This document shows, piece after piece, positions 9,200-19,016 of a stretch of 64,000 nucleotides of DNA. Numbering within the stretch: the first letter of the stretch is position 1; the number at the start of each line of letters is the position of its first letter. The position numbers were made by a program, and so were the translations under genes. This stretch comes from Verrucomicrobiales bacterium (GTDB taxonomy: Bacteria > Verrucomicrobiota > Verrucomicrobiia > Limisphaerales > JAYPXF01): NCBI GenBank assembly GCA_002715965.1, contig PBAL01000008.1, positions 42,570 through 106,569 of the forward strand. The letters run 5' to 3'. Below the pieces are notes generated by a model. That model did not search any database, was not told the DNA's origin, and saw only the letters and a list, made by a program, of their open reading frames with translations.

Positions 9200-10357
9200 T
9201 TACTTGCCGATGATGTCCGCGTAGGCCTGGTTGATTTCCTTGCTGCGTTCTCCGAACTCCTCGCGTTCGTGTTCGCTGAGGTTCGCGGCCATGTCCGGGT
9301 GAAATTCCTTCATCAATCGGCGATAGGCTTTCTTTACCTCGTCGGGGGATGAATTGGGCGGGAGGCCGAGGGTGAGGTAGGCGTTGGTGAGTTCGCCTGA
9401 GAGTTCAATGTCCGCTGTGGGATCGTAGTATTCGCTGCGTTGTTGGACGCGAATTCGGCCTTGGGAATCGGCCAGCGTTTCGAATTCCTGATCGCACAGC
9501 GGACAATTGAAGACGACGCCGGCTCTCAAATTGCGGAGCCGGAATTTGCGCCGGCATCCCGTGCATCGGAAAGAGGGGCTGGAAGGGGATGAGCGTGAAC
9601 CGGTATCGCGCCATTCGTTTGGTTTGCGATCAGCTCTCGGTTCGGTGGAATCGGAGGGAGTGGGTTCGTGAGGTCCGAAATCGAAATCTGGCATAGCTGG
9701 GGCGCTTCCAAGTTGTTTGCCAAGTTCGCTGTTCAGGCCGAGTCCAGGCGGATCGGATTGGAGATGCATGACTCCGCGAATCAACAGCATCGGAGAAAGG
9801 GAATTGTCTTCGGTGAATTCGGGGACCAGTCGTTTCAATTCAGTGAACGGCACGCGCTTTCGCCGGCAATGGAGAACGTAGAGCACGCGCGAGCACACCA
9901 ATTGGTTCAGAAATCGATATTCCTTTCGGAGCCGCCAACGTTCTCGGGAGAAGAGGATCAAGCGCGGGCCGGCGTAGACGAGGTCGAGCAGAATGTACCA
10001 GAGCGCCGCGATGATCTGGAAGGCGCTCTCGTTCGAGCGCCAGTCGGCTTGAGGCAGGTAGAAGATGTAGTCCGCATTGCGGCTTCTCAGTCCGGCGAGT
10101 TGGAGAGCGAGGAATGCGACACCGATGAAGGCGATATTTTGCGGTGTGGTTTCGAAAGAGATCTGCCAGTCCCGGAAGGCTCGGCCGATCTCGGCGATCT
10201 GGTGGGCGGCCAGACTGATGGCACAGGTGCCCAAGGCTGTCGTCAGGAGCGTGACGCTCACTCCGGATGCGCCTCCGAGGAGCGCGAGGCCGAACTGGTT
10301 GCGGGATTCTGAGCGAATCCGGCGATCCAGCCAGCGTTGAATTTCCTCGAGCGTCAT
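9200..10357 (-). CDS. Membrane protein with zinc-ribbon and C-terminal J domain (DnaJ-like)
   Basis: C-terminal NAYLTLGLPPNSSPDEVKKAYRRLMKEFHPDMAA (HPD); CTGCRRKFRLRN...FNCPLCDQEFE; hydrophobic N-terminal segments. Confidence 0.85.
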   Translation of the reverse strand: MTLEEIQRWLDRRIRSESRNQFGLALLGGASGVSVTLLTTALGTCAISLAAHQIAEIGRAFRDWQISFETTPQNIAFIGVAFLALQLAGLRSRNADYIFYLPQADWRSNESAFQIIAALWYILLDLVYAGPRLILFSRERWRLRKEYRFLNQLVCSRVLYVLHCRRKRVPFTELKRLVPEFTEDNSLSPMLLIRGVMHLQSDPPGLGLNSELGKQLGSAPAMPDFDFGPHEPTPSDSTEPRADRKPNEWRDTGSRSSPSSPSFRCTGCRRKFRLRNLRAGVVFNCPLCDQEFETLADSQGRIRVQQRSEYYDPTADIELSGELTNAYLTLGLPPNSSPDEVKKAYRRLMKEFHPDMAANLSEHEREEFGERSKEINQAYADIIGK

Positions 10358-10500
10358 GGTGACTTTTATGAGGCATGAATCGTGCCGGAAGATTCAAACT
10401 TTTTGATTTGGGATGGGTCGCTCGAATGAACCGCTAATTCACGCTAATGCTGCATCCGTTTACCGTAGATGAACCAAGCTTTCTCGACGCCGGTCGGGCG

Positions 10501-11107
10501 ATGAAACTGTTCGCGTTCTTCCTTCCGTTGGTATCCACACTTCCAGCGGCGGAAATCAAGGCTCCCAACCCGAGCTTTGAGGGGGGGATCCTATGTGTTC
10601 GATTGGGGGACCTTTCAATTTGGCGATGCGGGGCATGTCCGAAAACTCAGGGTGAGCGATGATGCGCGGACGGGGAATCGGGCAAACGAACTGACAGTTC
10701 ATGGCGGTTGAGGTGGGCAGGGAATCTACGTGGACCTGCCGATCAAAGAGCTCAAGGCCGGGGCCAAGATTGCCTTTGCCGCCTATTTGAAATCTGCGGA
10801 TGGCAAACCGTTGACTGCCGGATCGATCGGAATCCATACGGAGTTTCTTAGCGGTGTCGATAATCTGGGTGAAATTCTGGCGCGGACCGATGCGTTGGGC
10901 ACGTCCACGTTCATCGGCAGGCAACTGGGCAAGACCTATCGCAAATACAGCACGAGTCATCAGGTTCGTGATAACGATGTTCCGGCGGGGTTGGCTGCGG
11001 TCAAGGGGCTTCGGTTTGTGGTGGTGGCGCTGCAATCACCTGAGCGGGACAAGTCAGAGAAGCCGGGAGCCGCGGTGATGGATGATGTCTCCGTGAAGAT
11101 CGAGTGA
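10501..11107 (+). pseudogene. Secreted hypothetical protein, disrupted by a frameshift at G7 and an in-frame TGA
   Basis: MKLFAFFLPLVSTLPAAEIKAPNPSFEGG is in one frame; dropping one G gives SYVFDWGTFQFGDAGHVRKLRVSDDARTGNRANELTVHGG-TGA-GGQGIYVDLPIKELKAGAKIAFAAYLKS continuous with ORF 10730..11107. Confidence 0.65.
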
Positions 11108-11112
11108 GCCGA

Positions 11113-12438
11113 TCACTCGTCCAGCGAATCCAGGCCGGCCATGGCGAGGATGGAGGTGGCGCTGCGCTCGTTGGTGAACCGTCGAATGATTCGGCGCTCT
11201 TCGTCGAGCAGCACAAAGGCCGGGACTTCTCCTCCCTGGAAGTAGCGAGAGATTGTGCTCTCGACGTCGAACACAATCGGGAAGGTGAACTTGTTGCGAT
11301 ACGCCTGCTGGAGAACCCGCCTGGCAATCTTGGAAAACTCAATCTGCGGATGAGCATGTTCGTGATCGTGTGAGTGCGCATGGGCATTTGTTTCGTCAAG
11401 AACCTTTCCGTGGCCGAAACCCACTGTGTCCTTTTCGGCGCCGGGCAGAAGGTCGGCGTGTTGTGTCGTGTTGTGTTCGTCGGCAATGGCATCCACCGAG
11501 ACGCCGATGATGCTCAATCGTTCGCCTGCACGTGCTTGCAACTCCTGCATGGGACGAATCTCGCGGCCGGACGAAGCGCGCCATGCGGTGTGGAAGTAGA
11601 GCAACAGCGGCTTGCCATCGTAACGCGACCAGTCAATGGGATTGCCGTTGCGATTGACGACCGGGAGCTCATGCAGAGGGACAGGGGGGCCTGGTGCGTG
11701 ATCCGGAATGGCGCCGGCTTTCAACGCGGATGCGGATCCAGGCTGTTCTTGCTTCCACCAATCCCTTGCGCTCGTGACGGCAGCCTGGAACTTTGCATCC
11801 CAATCGGCAGTTTTGCCCTCCGTCACCACACGCCGGTTGCAGAGCAGGAGAGAACTCATGCCGTGATCCTTGCCGGTGACGATCTGCAGCCAGTTGACTG
11901 CTTCGCAGATTACATTCCGGTCGAGTGTATCCAGCTGGTCCGCAACGAGGTGGATTGCGTTGGTCCGACCGGTGTGCCGAAGCATCCGCATGCCGATGAT
12001 ACGAAAATGCGCGTCTGGATCCGCGAGGCAATTGAGCAGATGACGTTCGAAGTCGGGGTGTTCGAACTGGTGCATGGCGTAAATCGCGTGCTCGCGCACG
12101 ATGGCGTCGCGATCAACGACACCTTCCCTGAGAATGCGGTCGTGGCAGGGCGGGGGATTGAGACGCAGTTCACGGGTTGCGGGAAAACGAAGTATCCCAA
12201 TTGCTTCCTGTCGGTGCGCAATCTTTCCGCTGTCCCAGAACGCCAGGAGAACCATTTCAAGTCGGATGGATTCGTAGCGGACTGAATCGACGAAGTCTTC
12301 ATCGGGAACGGCTGCTGCAAGTTCGCGATTGAGTTTGAGTTGGAAGGTGAGATCAGGACCGAATGCGACCAGTGCGATCAACATCGCCATGAGCAGAATC
12401 AGGCGGACTGGGATCGGCTTTTTGGCTTCAGTTGTCAC
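11113..12438 (-). CDS. Membrane-anchored HEAT-like repeat protein with C-terminal thioredoxin-fold domain lacking CxxC
   Basis: N-terminal TM; C-terminal GKPLLLYFHTAWRASSGREIRPMQELQ...FPIVFDVESTISRYFQGGEVPAFVLLDEERRIIRRF (TlpA/AhpC-like); homologous to 62587..63810. Confidence 0.75.
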   Translation of the reverse strand: MTTEAKKPIPVRLILLMAMLIALVAFGPDLTFQLKLNRELAAAVPDEDFVDSVRYESIRLEMVLLAFWDSGKIAHRQEAIGILRFPATRELRLNPPPCHDRILREGVVDRDAIVREHAIYAMHQFEHPDFERHLLNCLADPDAHFRIIGMRMLRHTGRTNAIHLVADQLDTLDRNVICEAVNWLQIVTGKDHGMSSLLLCNRRVVTEGKTADWDAKFQAAVTSARDWWKQEQPGSASALKAGAIPDHAPGPPVPLHELPVVNRNGNPIDWSRYDGKPLLLYFHTAWRASSGREIRPMQELQARAGERLSIIGVSVDAIADEHNTTQHADLLPGAEKDTVGFGHGKVLDETNAHAHSHDHEHAHPQIEFSKIARRVLQQAYRNKFTFPIVFDVESTISRYFQGGEVPAFVLLDEERRIIRRFTNERSATSILAMAGLDSLDE

Positions 12439-12467
12439 CGTTCAACACGCTTCGTTGCCGGAAGCTA

Positions 12468-15400
12468 TCACCATTCGCAGAGCGATTCGACGTAAGCGGC
12501 CGAACCATCGCGCAGCCAGCCGTCGAGCTGGGCGGGGTCCTTGAGTTGTTGGCCGCGGTGGCGTGGCACGAGGAGGAAGCGGGAATCAATCTCGGGCAAC
12601 GCGGTCAGGTCGCTCCAGAGTTTTTCGAACTGAGTCACCGGGAAAACATCCTCCTGACCGTGGCCCCATCGTTTCTTCACGTCCTTCAGGGTTATGTAGG
12701 TTGGCATTCGTGCCGCCAGGTCGCGGACGGCGGCCGTGACTATTGCTTGATCGTTCAGGTCGGTGCGGTTCAACCCCAGAGCGTCAAGCAGCGGGTCGAT
12801 GCTGATCCACGTTGTCATGGTGTTGTAGTAGCTGAGTTTGAACTCGTCTTCCTCGCGCGGCATGGCGAGGCCTTCAACGAGTCGCGGACGTCCGTTGATG
12901 CGGGCGAGTCCGCCTCCGCGATCTTCCAGGCGACGGGTGATGACTTCGAAGGAGAGACAGGCGTTGCTTTTGATGTGCATTCCCAACAGGTCGGGGTTGG
13001 CATCCGCGCCGAGCGTGTCGATGTTGTGCAGGAGGAGGTAGTTCAGTTGCGGGCGTTCCTGAAGGAGTGAAGCCAGCGTGCCATTTAGAAGAAGATTGGG
13101 GATCTCGTACCAATGACCGACCGGGTGCAGGCATTGCATCGGGAGATTGTCGGTGTAGTCCCCGCCTTCGCCCGCCCCCTGCGCCCAGCCGATGAGTGCC
13201 GCGCGAAGACTGTCGCGAACTTTCTGCTGCTGTTCGTCGAGAACCTGTTGCGGCATTTCTTCCCATGCGAAACGCAGATCGCGCACCATCGGGATCATTC
13301 GCAGGCCGATGCTGCGTCCAGGCGAGAGAATAACCGGGCCATCGTAACCGTAGTTTTCACGCAGCTTGAGAACGTCATCAATCGGTCCATGCGTGAGGTA
13401 GCTTGTCGTGAAGATGTGTGGGACCGCGGCACTCGCTTGATTGCTGATGCGCCGACTTTTGCCCAGGTGCGTTTCGATGAATGTCCGATGATTGCCGCCA
13501 AGCCGGGCGAATGGATTCAGTGCCTTGACCACTCCCGCGCCCTGTGTCCAACGTGAACCGGCCCCCGCAGCGAGGGTGACCATGGCCAGTTCGCCGTTTT
13601 TCAATGCGTCCCAGCCACGCTGTTTGGAGGCGCTGGACTTGGAACCCACGATTGCACGTGCATCAGTGAAGTCATCCTCGGTCACGTCCTCGATGATCGA
13701 ATCCGCGCGCAATCGATTCTGGGAAAGTCCGATGACGCCGTCGCGAAGGTCCGTGCGGATGCGTTCGTGTTGTTCGCGATCGAAGCCGAATTCATCCAGC
13801 AGTTCACGCAGGGAATGCTGTTCGCCATCGCCACCCTGGCCCTTCGGCAGCATGACATTGAAAAGCGTTTGAACCATGCCGCTGAGTTCCGGGTCGTTGC
13901 GGCAGGCGGCCCCAAATTTGTCGAGTTCGGCGCGTTCCGTGGCCGGGAGATCTTGGGACGGTTTGCGCAGCAGGGTGGGGACGCGAACGGTGTAGTAGTT
14001 TGCCGGCATCAATGCCTGGCCGGCTTTCAGTAGTTCGGCGGTTGAACCGTTCTCGTTGATCGAAAAGTCGTAGACAACTGGTTCCATCGCGAAGGGAAGC
14101 GAGTTCTCCAGATCGTGTTTCGCCTGACTCATGATCTCCTGCATTCGCTCTTGCGCTTCGGCTTTTCGATGTGGGGCGAAGATGAAACCCATACCGCCCC
14201 CGCTCATTCCCCCAAGCATCCAGAATCCCCAAAAATCCTCGCCGAAATCCTTTTGCGCGGATTCGATGAGATGTTCGGTGAAATAGTTGGACGCCCAGGG
14301 AATGATCGTCTGGATTGGACCCTTGAAGTTGTGTGTCGTGCGTTCGCCGACCGATTTCACGTCGCCGGATTTGAGCGAAGTCAGGATGTCATCGAGAACG
14401 CCCAATGCGTTTTGGCGGGCATCCCATTCGGTCTCGGAACGGAGCAGGTATTTCTCCGTCACCATTTCCAGAATGGGGCCGACGTTTTGCGCCATGCCTC
14501 CGTGAACGAGGACGAGACAGTCCTGAAGTTTTTGCCGCGTTTCCGATGAACAATCAGTTTCGTCCAAAATCCTATGTTGCGGCATGAGGCGGCCGCGACT
14601 GATGCCATGTTCGGGATCGGACTCGCCGGCCATGACGCCGGTGATGAGTTTCATGCCGGGCCAGACGCCCCCGCTGTCCTGCCAGCCTCCGCCCGAGCCA
14701 CCCAGCCATTCGCCGAGGAGCGCACGGGCGAGAATGACACGGCGTTCGCTCTCTTCAAGCGGGCCGGTGAGGTTCTTGGTCTGCCCTGTGGCGCGCATGC
14801 AGGCACCAATCAAGGCGGCCAGCAGGTTGGTGGAAACCGCCAGGCGCGAACCCTTCGGAATGTTGTTCACGTTGGAAACGATTTCGATACCGCGATCGCC
14901 TCCGCAAACGCGGGCAAGCAGTTTCTTCAGGCTCTTGCCACTGCCTTCGATTCCGGGAGGCACAATACCGCTGGCGATGACCGCGGCTTTCAACAGGCCG
15001 AGATAATCTTTTGCGAAGTCGAACACCTCGCCCAGGTCATCGATGTCCACAGTCGCGCCGAGGTCCACGCTGGTCAGGCGAATGATGGGTTCGTCGATGA
15101 TGCGGAAGTAGGCCTCGACCGGCGGTCGCGGTTCCTTGTCCCGTCCATGAACGGCAAGATCGATGGACACGTTCAGAACGCGCGCGCCTTCCGGATAATT
15201 CATGCCGAGGAAGAAGATGTCCGACCAGCCACAATGGCTGAGGTCCATTCGCACGGGGGTGCGTTCACACAGGATCGGGCGGGTGCCATCGTCGTTGCGG
15301 GCGGTCAGTTCGCTGCGAACGCGCAGGGGGTGATTGGCGTGGTGTCCCATGCGGAACATCCATTGGTTGCCCTTTACACTGCGGACGCTGTGACGGACCT

Positions 15401-15791
15401 GATTGGCGAGCGTCTGAAAGGCGAGTTGATGATAAGCCGCGGCGAGCGCGCTGGAGATGCCGTCACTTGCGCCTTCGCTCGATTGGATTTCGAGGAAGGA
15501 ATCGATGGCTTCCTCGAAGCGTCGGCTCAAGAGGTGTTCGTAGCCATGAAAGGAGATGTTCGATTGGGCTGCGTCCGTTCCGAGTTTGGTGGGGATGTGG
15601 AATCGATGAATCGAGTAGAGGAAGAACAGTGCGCGGACGCGTTCGTAGAGATTCTCGCTTCGCCGACGGAATTCTTCCAAGGCGCTGCATTCGGCCAGCA
15701 GACTGTCGAGCTCAAGATCCTCGCAGGCTGAATCCAGGCAGCGGTCGCGCACTGCCGGATCGCTGGACTCGATAATGGCGACGAGGGACAT
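12468..15791 (-). CDS. Bifunctional GHMP-type sugar kinase / UDPGP-type pyrophosphorylase fusion (Fkp-like, reversed domain order)
   Basis: Kinase: PVRMDLSHCGWSDIFFL, NNIPKGSRLAVSTNLLAAL, GGGWQDSGGVWPGMKLITG, GGMSGGGMGFIF; C-terminal nucleotidyltransferase: AMVTLAAGAGSRWTQGAGVVKALNPF...LLLHNIDTLGADANPDLLG. Confidence 0.8.
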   Translation of the reverse strand: MSLVAIIESSDPAVRDRCLDSACEDLELDSLLAECSALEEFRRRSENLYERVRALFFLYSIHRFHIPTKLGTDAAQSNISFHGYEHLLSRRFEEAIDSFLEIQSSEGASDGISSALAAAYHQLAFQTLANQVRHSVRSVKGNQWMFRMGHHANHPLRVRSELTARNDDGTRPILCERTPVRMDLSHCGWSDIFFLGMNYPEGARVLNVSIDLAVHGRDKEPRPPVEAYFRIIDEPIIRLTSVDLGATVDIDDLGEVFDFAKDYLGLLKAAVIASGIVPPGIEGSGKSLKKLLARVCGGDRGIEIVSNVNNIPKGSRLAVSTNLLAALIGACMRATGQTKNLTGPLEESERRVILARALLGEWLGGSGGGWQDSGGVWPGMKLITGVMAGESDPEHGISRGRLMPQHRILDETDCSSETRQKLQDCLVLVHGGMAQNVGPILEMVTEKYLLRSETEWDARQNALGVLDDILTSLKSGDVKSVGERTTHNFKGPIQTIIPWASNYFTEHLIESAQKDFGEDFWGFWMLGGMSGGGMGFIFAPHRKAEAQERMQEIMSQAKHDLENSLPFAMEPVVYDFSINENGSTAELLKAGQALMPANYYTVRVPTLLRKPSQDLPATERAELDKFGAACRNDPELSGMVQTLFNVMLPKGQGGDGEQHSLRELLDEFGFDREQHERIRTDLRDGVIGLSQNRLRADSIIEDVTEDDFTDARAIVGSKSSASKQRGWDALKNGELAMVTLAAGAGSRWTQGAGVVKALNPFARLGGNHRTFIETHLGKSRRISNQASAAVPHIFTTSYLTHGPIDDVLKLRENYGYDGPVILSPGRSIGLRMIPMVRDLRFAWEEMPQQVLDEQQQKVRDSLRAALIGWAQGAGEGGDYTDNLPMQCLHPVGHWYEIPNLLLNGTLASLLQERPQLNYLLLHNIDTLGADANPDLLGMHIKSNACLSFEVITRRLEDRGGGLARINGRPRLVEGLAMPREEDEFKLSYYNTMTTWISIDPLLDALGLNRTDLNDQAIVTAAVRDLAARMPTYITLKDVKKRWGHGQEDVFPVTQFEKLWSDLTALPEIDSRFLLVPRHRGQQLKDPAQLDGWLRDGSAAYVESLCEW

Positions 15792-15794
15792 CGT

Positions 15795-16634
15795 TTACTT
15801 CCTGGAGGTCACAAGGAGTTCTACGAGACCGGTCAGCACTTCATCGCGATCCTGTCCATCGAGGGCGATGGCGAGTTGCGCGGTGAGGAGTCCGTATTTG
15901 TCGCCTATGTCGTAGCGTCGACCGTCGAGTTCGTAGGCTAAATATCGTTGGCGGCCGCCCAGGCGCGAAAGCGCGGAGGAGAGATGCACGCTGGACTCGT
16001 TTTCCTTGAGGTCGGCGTCCAGCAGTTCCATCACCTGCGAAGAGAGGACGTGCATGCCAAAGAAACAGAGGTAGTGGCCGGCGCGCAATCCCGGCACGAG
16101 CAGGCTTTGTTCGGCCTGGGTGGGGGAGGGCTTCTCCATGACCTCCGATATTTCGTAAAGCCCCCGTCGGGCTGGTACGAGCCTGCCGCCCACCGCCCCG
16201 TAGTTGGGCAACTTGCTTTCATGGGTGGCTTGCACGGCGGAGACGGCGCAATCCTCGGCAATCGCCGTCTCGATCAGCTGCTTCGCGCAGCCGCGTTGTT
16301 CTCCGCTGACGTAAAGATGATCGCTGACCAGGAGGAGAAAGGGCTGGCTCGCAGCAAACTCGCGGGCGGACCAGACTGCATGGCCGTATCCGAGTTGCTC
16401 ACTTTGCTCGACGAATTGCAACCGGTTGGCCAGATGCCCAGCCGCGGTTTCATAGGCTGCCTGATCTCCTGGCGAAATGACGAGACAGACTTCGTCGATT
16501 CCAGCATCGATGACTTCTTCAAGCAGGATGGCCAGGGCGGTTTTGGTCTGCCCGTCTCGATCGACCAGAGTTTGGAGGGGAAGTTGCCGCTGATTCTTGC
16601 CTGCAGCGGTGATGATGGCTCGTTGGATTTGCAC
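15795..16634 (-). CDS. GalU-like nucleotidyltransferase (divergent signature loop)
   Basis: [57 protein letters not shown]...LLLVSDHLY. Confidence 0.75.
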   Translation of the reverse strand: MQIQRAIITAAGKNQRQLPLQTLVDRDGQTKTALAILLEEVIDAGIDEVCLVISPGDQAAYETAAGHLANRLQFVEQSEQLGYGHAVWSAREFAASQPFLLLVSDHLYVSGEQRGCAKQLIETAIAEDCAVSAVQATHESKLPNYGAVGGRLVPARRGLYEISEVMEKPSPTQAEQSLLVPGLRAGHYLCFFGMHVLSSQVMELLDADLKENESSVHLSSALSRLGGRQRYLAYELDGRRYDIGDKYGLLTAQLAIALDGQDRDEVLTGLVELLVTSRK

Positions 16635-16747
16635 GGCTGAGTGGGTTATGTGACCGCGCGGAGGGTTTCAAAGGAGGGCGGGGGCGTCAACGATTCGGTG
16701 GTTAGGGCAGGGCGCCGGATTAAATAATTCCAGCATCACCCAGTTCT

Positions 16748-16787
16748 TAATCGTCGTCTTCGTCTCGGAGATTAAGACAAGGATTAA
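16748..16787. repeat. Intergenic repeat, copy 1 (TAATCGTCGTCTTCGTCTC...GAGATTAAGACAAGGATTA)
   Basis: Resembles 31842..31893 in sequence; contains CTTAATC/GATTAAG inverted arms. Confidence 0.5.
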
Positions 16788-16808
16788 AAACGGGCGCAAA
16801 TTCGTGGA

Positions 16809-17669
16809 TTAACTCTTAAGCACTGTCGCAGGATCTTCGTTTTGCGTAACGAAGCGGCCGCCTTCAAGCGCGGAAGTGAGTTCCTCGCCATTCCAATGCA
16901 AAACTTGATACAGCGTGGCGAAGTCCATCGGCGGTCCGGATTTGCCCTGTCCGCCCACGACTTCTGCACCACGCCGGACGTTATCGATCATCCAGGCGGG
17001 AACGGTGAGATGGTAGGGATTGCGGGTGATCTCGCCGACGTGGAAGGAAAGTGCGGCAAGGAGATCGCCGAGATCTGTGGAGCTGGATTCGACGACGAGG
17101 TTGGGGGCACTCATTGGTCGCCAGAATTCGGTCTCGATGAATTCGCAGGTGAAATCTGTACCAATGGTTTTCAGTGCATCAACGCCCAGGAGATGCGTTC
17201 CGATGTGGGTGATGTTCCAGTCTTCGCGATGCGGGAGGAAGATGGCAGCAGGCTGAAAGCGTTGAATGACGCCGGCAACGATGGCGACGTTCTTCGACCA
17301 GGTATCGGGATCTGAATCGCGCGACTCAGGGTTGATGCTATTTAGGCCTCCGTTTTGGGTGGCGACGAGTTCGAAGCCGATTGCCTCGCAGCATCTGGCG
17401 AGTTCCTCCCAGCGTTCCTCGCGGCGCTCGAGTTTGCTCCCCAGGGTGACGGCGACATTGATGACCCGCCATCCGGATTCTCGCATCAGCCGCAAGGGCA
17501 ATCCGCCGATAATGACTTCGTCATCCGGATGGGGAGAGAGGAGCAAGGCGATTGGGGCATCCGCATTGGGTTTGCCCCGTTCCGCGGCGTTCCCCTCCGC
17601 GAGTGGGATCGATCGGCCTTCCGTAATCAACTTGCGGAAGGCGTTGGTGTAATCTTCAAACGAGTTCAC
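16809..17669 (-). CDS. PIG-L family deacetylase
   Basis: ALLLSPHPDDEVIIGGLPLRLMRESGWRVINVAVTLGS; later HREDWNITHIGTHLL. Confidence 0.85.
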   Translation of the reverse strand: MNSFEDYTNAFRKLITEGRSIPLAEGNAAERGKPNADAPIALLLSPHPDDEVIIGGLPLRLMRESGWRVINVAVTLGSKLERREERWEELARCCEAIGFELVATQNGGLNSINPESRDSDPDTWSKNVAIVAGVIQRFQPAAIFLPHREDWNITHIGTHLLGVDALKTIGTDFTCEFIETEFWRPMSAPNLVVESSSTDLGDLLAALSFHVGEITRNPYHLTVPAWMIDNVRRGAEVVGGQGKSGPPMDFATLYQVLHWNGEELTSALEGGRFVTQNEDPATVLKS

Positions 17670-17684
17670 GGCCCCGACCTGGGC

Positions 17685-18209
17685 TTACTTGAGCGCGTCT
17701 TCGATCATCTTGCGCATGTCTTTCACAGCACCACTGACGATCTTCTTTGGACCGGTCATCTTCACGAAGATGGGGCCCTGCTGCGCCTCAAGGATGGAGG
17801 CAAACATCATGGAGTCGGCTACGGGCGTTTTCGGGCCGAAGGGTGCGCCAGACATGTAAGTTCCCTCCGCGCGGACGAAGGTCACCTTGGTGCTGCCGAC
17901 CTTTTGGGATTCGATCTTCGGGTTCAATTTTTCCTTGGGCTCCTTGAACTGGCGCAGCCAACGGGTAACGTTCGCGTCAACCCCGCCCGCACCTCCGGGT
18001 CCGAAGTAGAAAAACACGACTTCGGCCTTGTTATCGCCATCGCGGATTTCCAGCTGCGCCTTCCGCATGGAAGAACCGGGTGCAACTTTTGTCCACGTCT
18101 TGGGTTTGGAGAAGGTAAGTCCCGTGACCTTGAAGTCTTCCGCGTGCGTGAATTGCGCGGCGATGGCGAGACTGAAAGCGACTGCGATGGCTTTGACACT
18201 GAGTTTCAT
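17685..18209 (-). CDS. Secreted hypothetical protein
   Basis: Signal peptide MKLSVKAIAVAFSLAIAAQFTHAE; intact ORF 16 bp upstream of the PIG-L gene on the same strand. Confidence 0.7.
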   Translation of the reverse strand: MKLSVKAIAVAFSLAIAAQFTHAEDFKVTGLTFSKPKTWTKVAPGSSMRKAQLEIRDGDNKAEVVFFYFGPGGAGGVDANVTRWLRQFKEPKEKLNPKIESQKVGSTKVTFVRAEGTYMSGAPFGPKTPVADSMMFASILEAQQGPIFVKMTGPKKIVSGAVKDMRKMIEDALK

Positions 18210-18599
18210 GAGCCCGGTAGATAGAAGAGCCCCGACCAAAAGTCAAATGAGTGAATTGAAACAATTCCGGCCGACCGATGGATGTAGTGGTAATCCCGGT
18301 GATTGCGGCCCGCTCCAAAGCTTGCTTGAACCGCCGGATGCGCGGCAGTTTTCCTGGTTGCAACCTTCCTGATTCCCGAGAAGCATTTGGGACTCGCGGC
18401 CGATCGGAGTCTCAAGATTGGGGAGTTGGTCGCCGAGGTGACCGAAGAGATCGAGGTGCTGGAGGAGGAAAACATCATTGATGAGGAAAAGTCTGATGAT
18501 CTGGAGAACCAGTTGAAGAAGGTCGAACGCGAAGGTGACTGAGGGGTTCATGCAGGCCTTCGAGGAGGGTGAGGATACCAACCCACCACGTGGATTCGC

Positions 18600-19016
18600 T
18601 TACGCGACTGTCATGCTCACTGGGAGTCGGTGCTGGCTGTGTATTCGGTGCACCTGAAGTCACACTCAGGCGGGATTGAAGAAACCACACCAAAGTGGGA
18701 GGAGAGCGCACGGCAGCTCATCGCGCACTGTAACAGGCTTAAAGAGCGCTTTGAGAAGGAGGGTAAGGCCTTCTGCGCAGTCATCGGCGGGGACTTTAAC
18801 AGCGATCCTACGAGCGAGAAGTGGGCTGAAGATGATACCCTGCGCATCATTCAGGATGCGGGGTTTAAGTGGGCAGGGCAGGGGGTGGACCGCAAAGAAT
18901 TGATTAGCTGGCTCACCGACGGGCGCTACCCCGATACCGTGTTTGAGCACGATCCCACCAAGCTTGTCTCGGTGGTGAGAAAGACTGGCTGGCTAACGAG
19001 CAGGCTCATCGAGTAG
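18600..19016 (+). pseudogene. C-terminal fragment of an endonuclease/exonuclease/phosphatase family protein
   Basis: SVLAVYSVHLKSHSGG and CAVIGGDFNSDPTSEKW (GDFN motif); N-terminal half absent and preceded by noncoding or decayed sequence. Confidence 0.65.

Noticed and set aside
14574-15731. 385-aa plus-strand ORF opposite the kinase/pyrophosphorylase gene
   Set aside because: Shadow ORF with no recognisable motif
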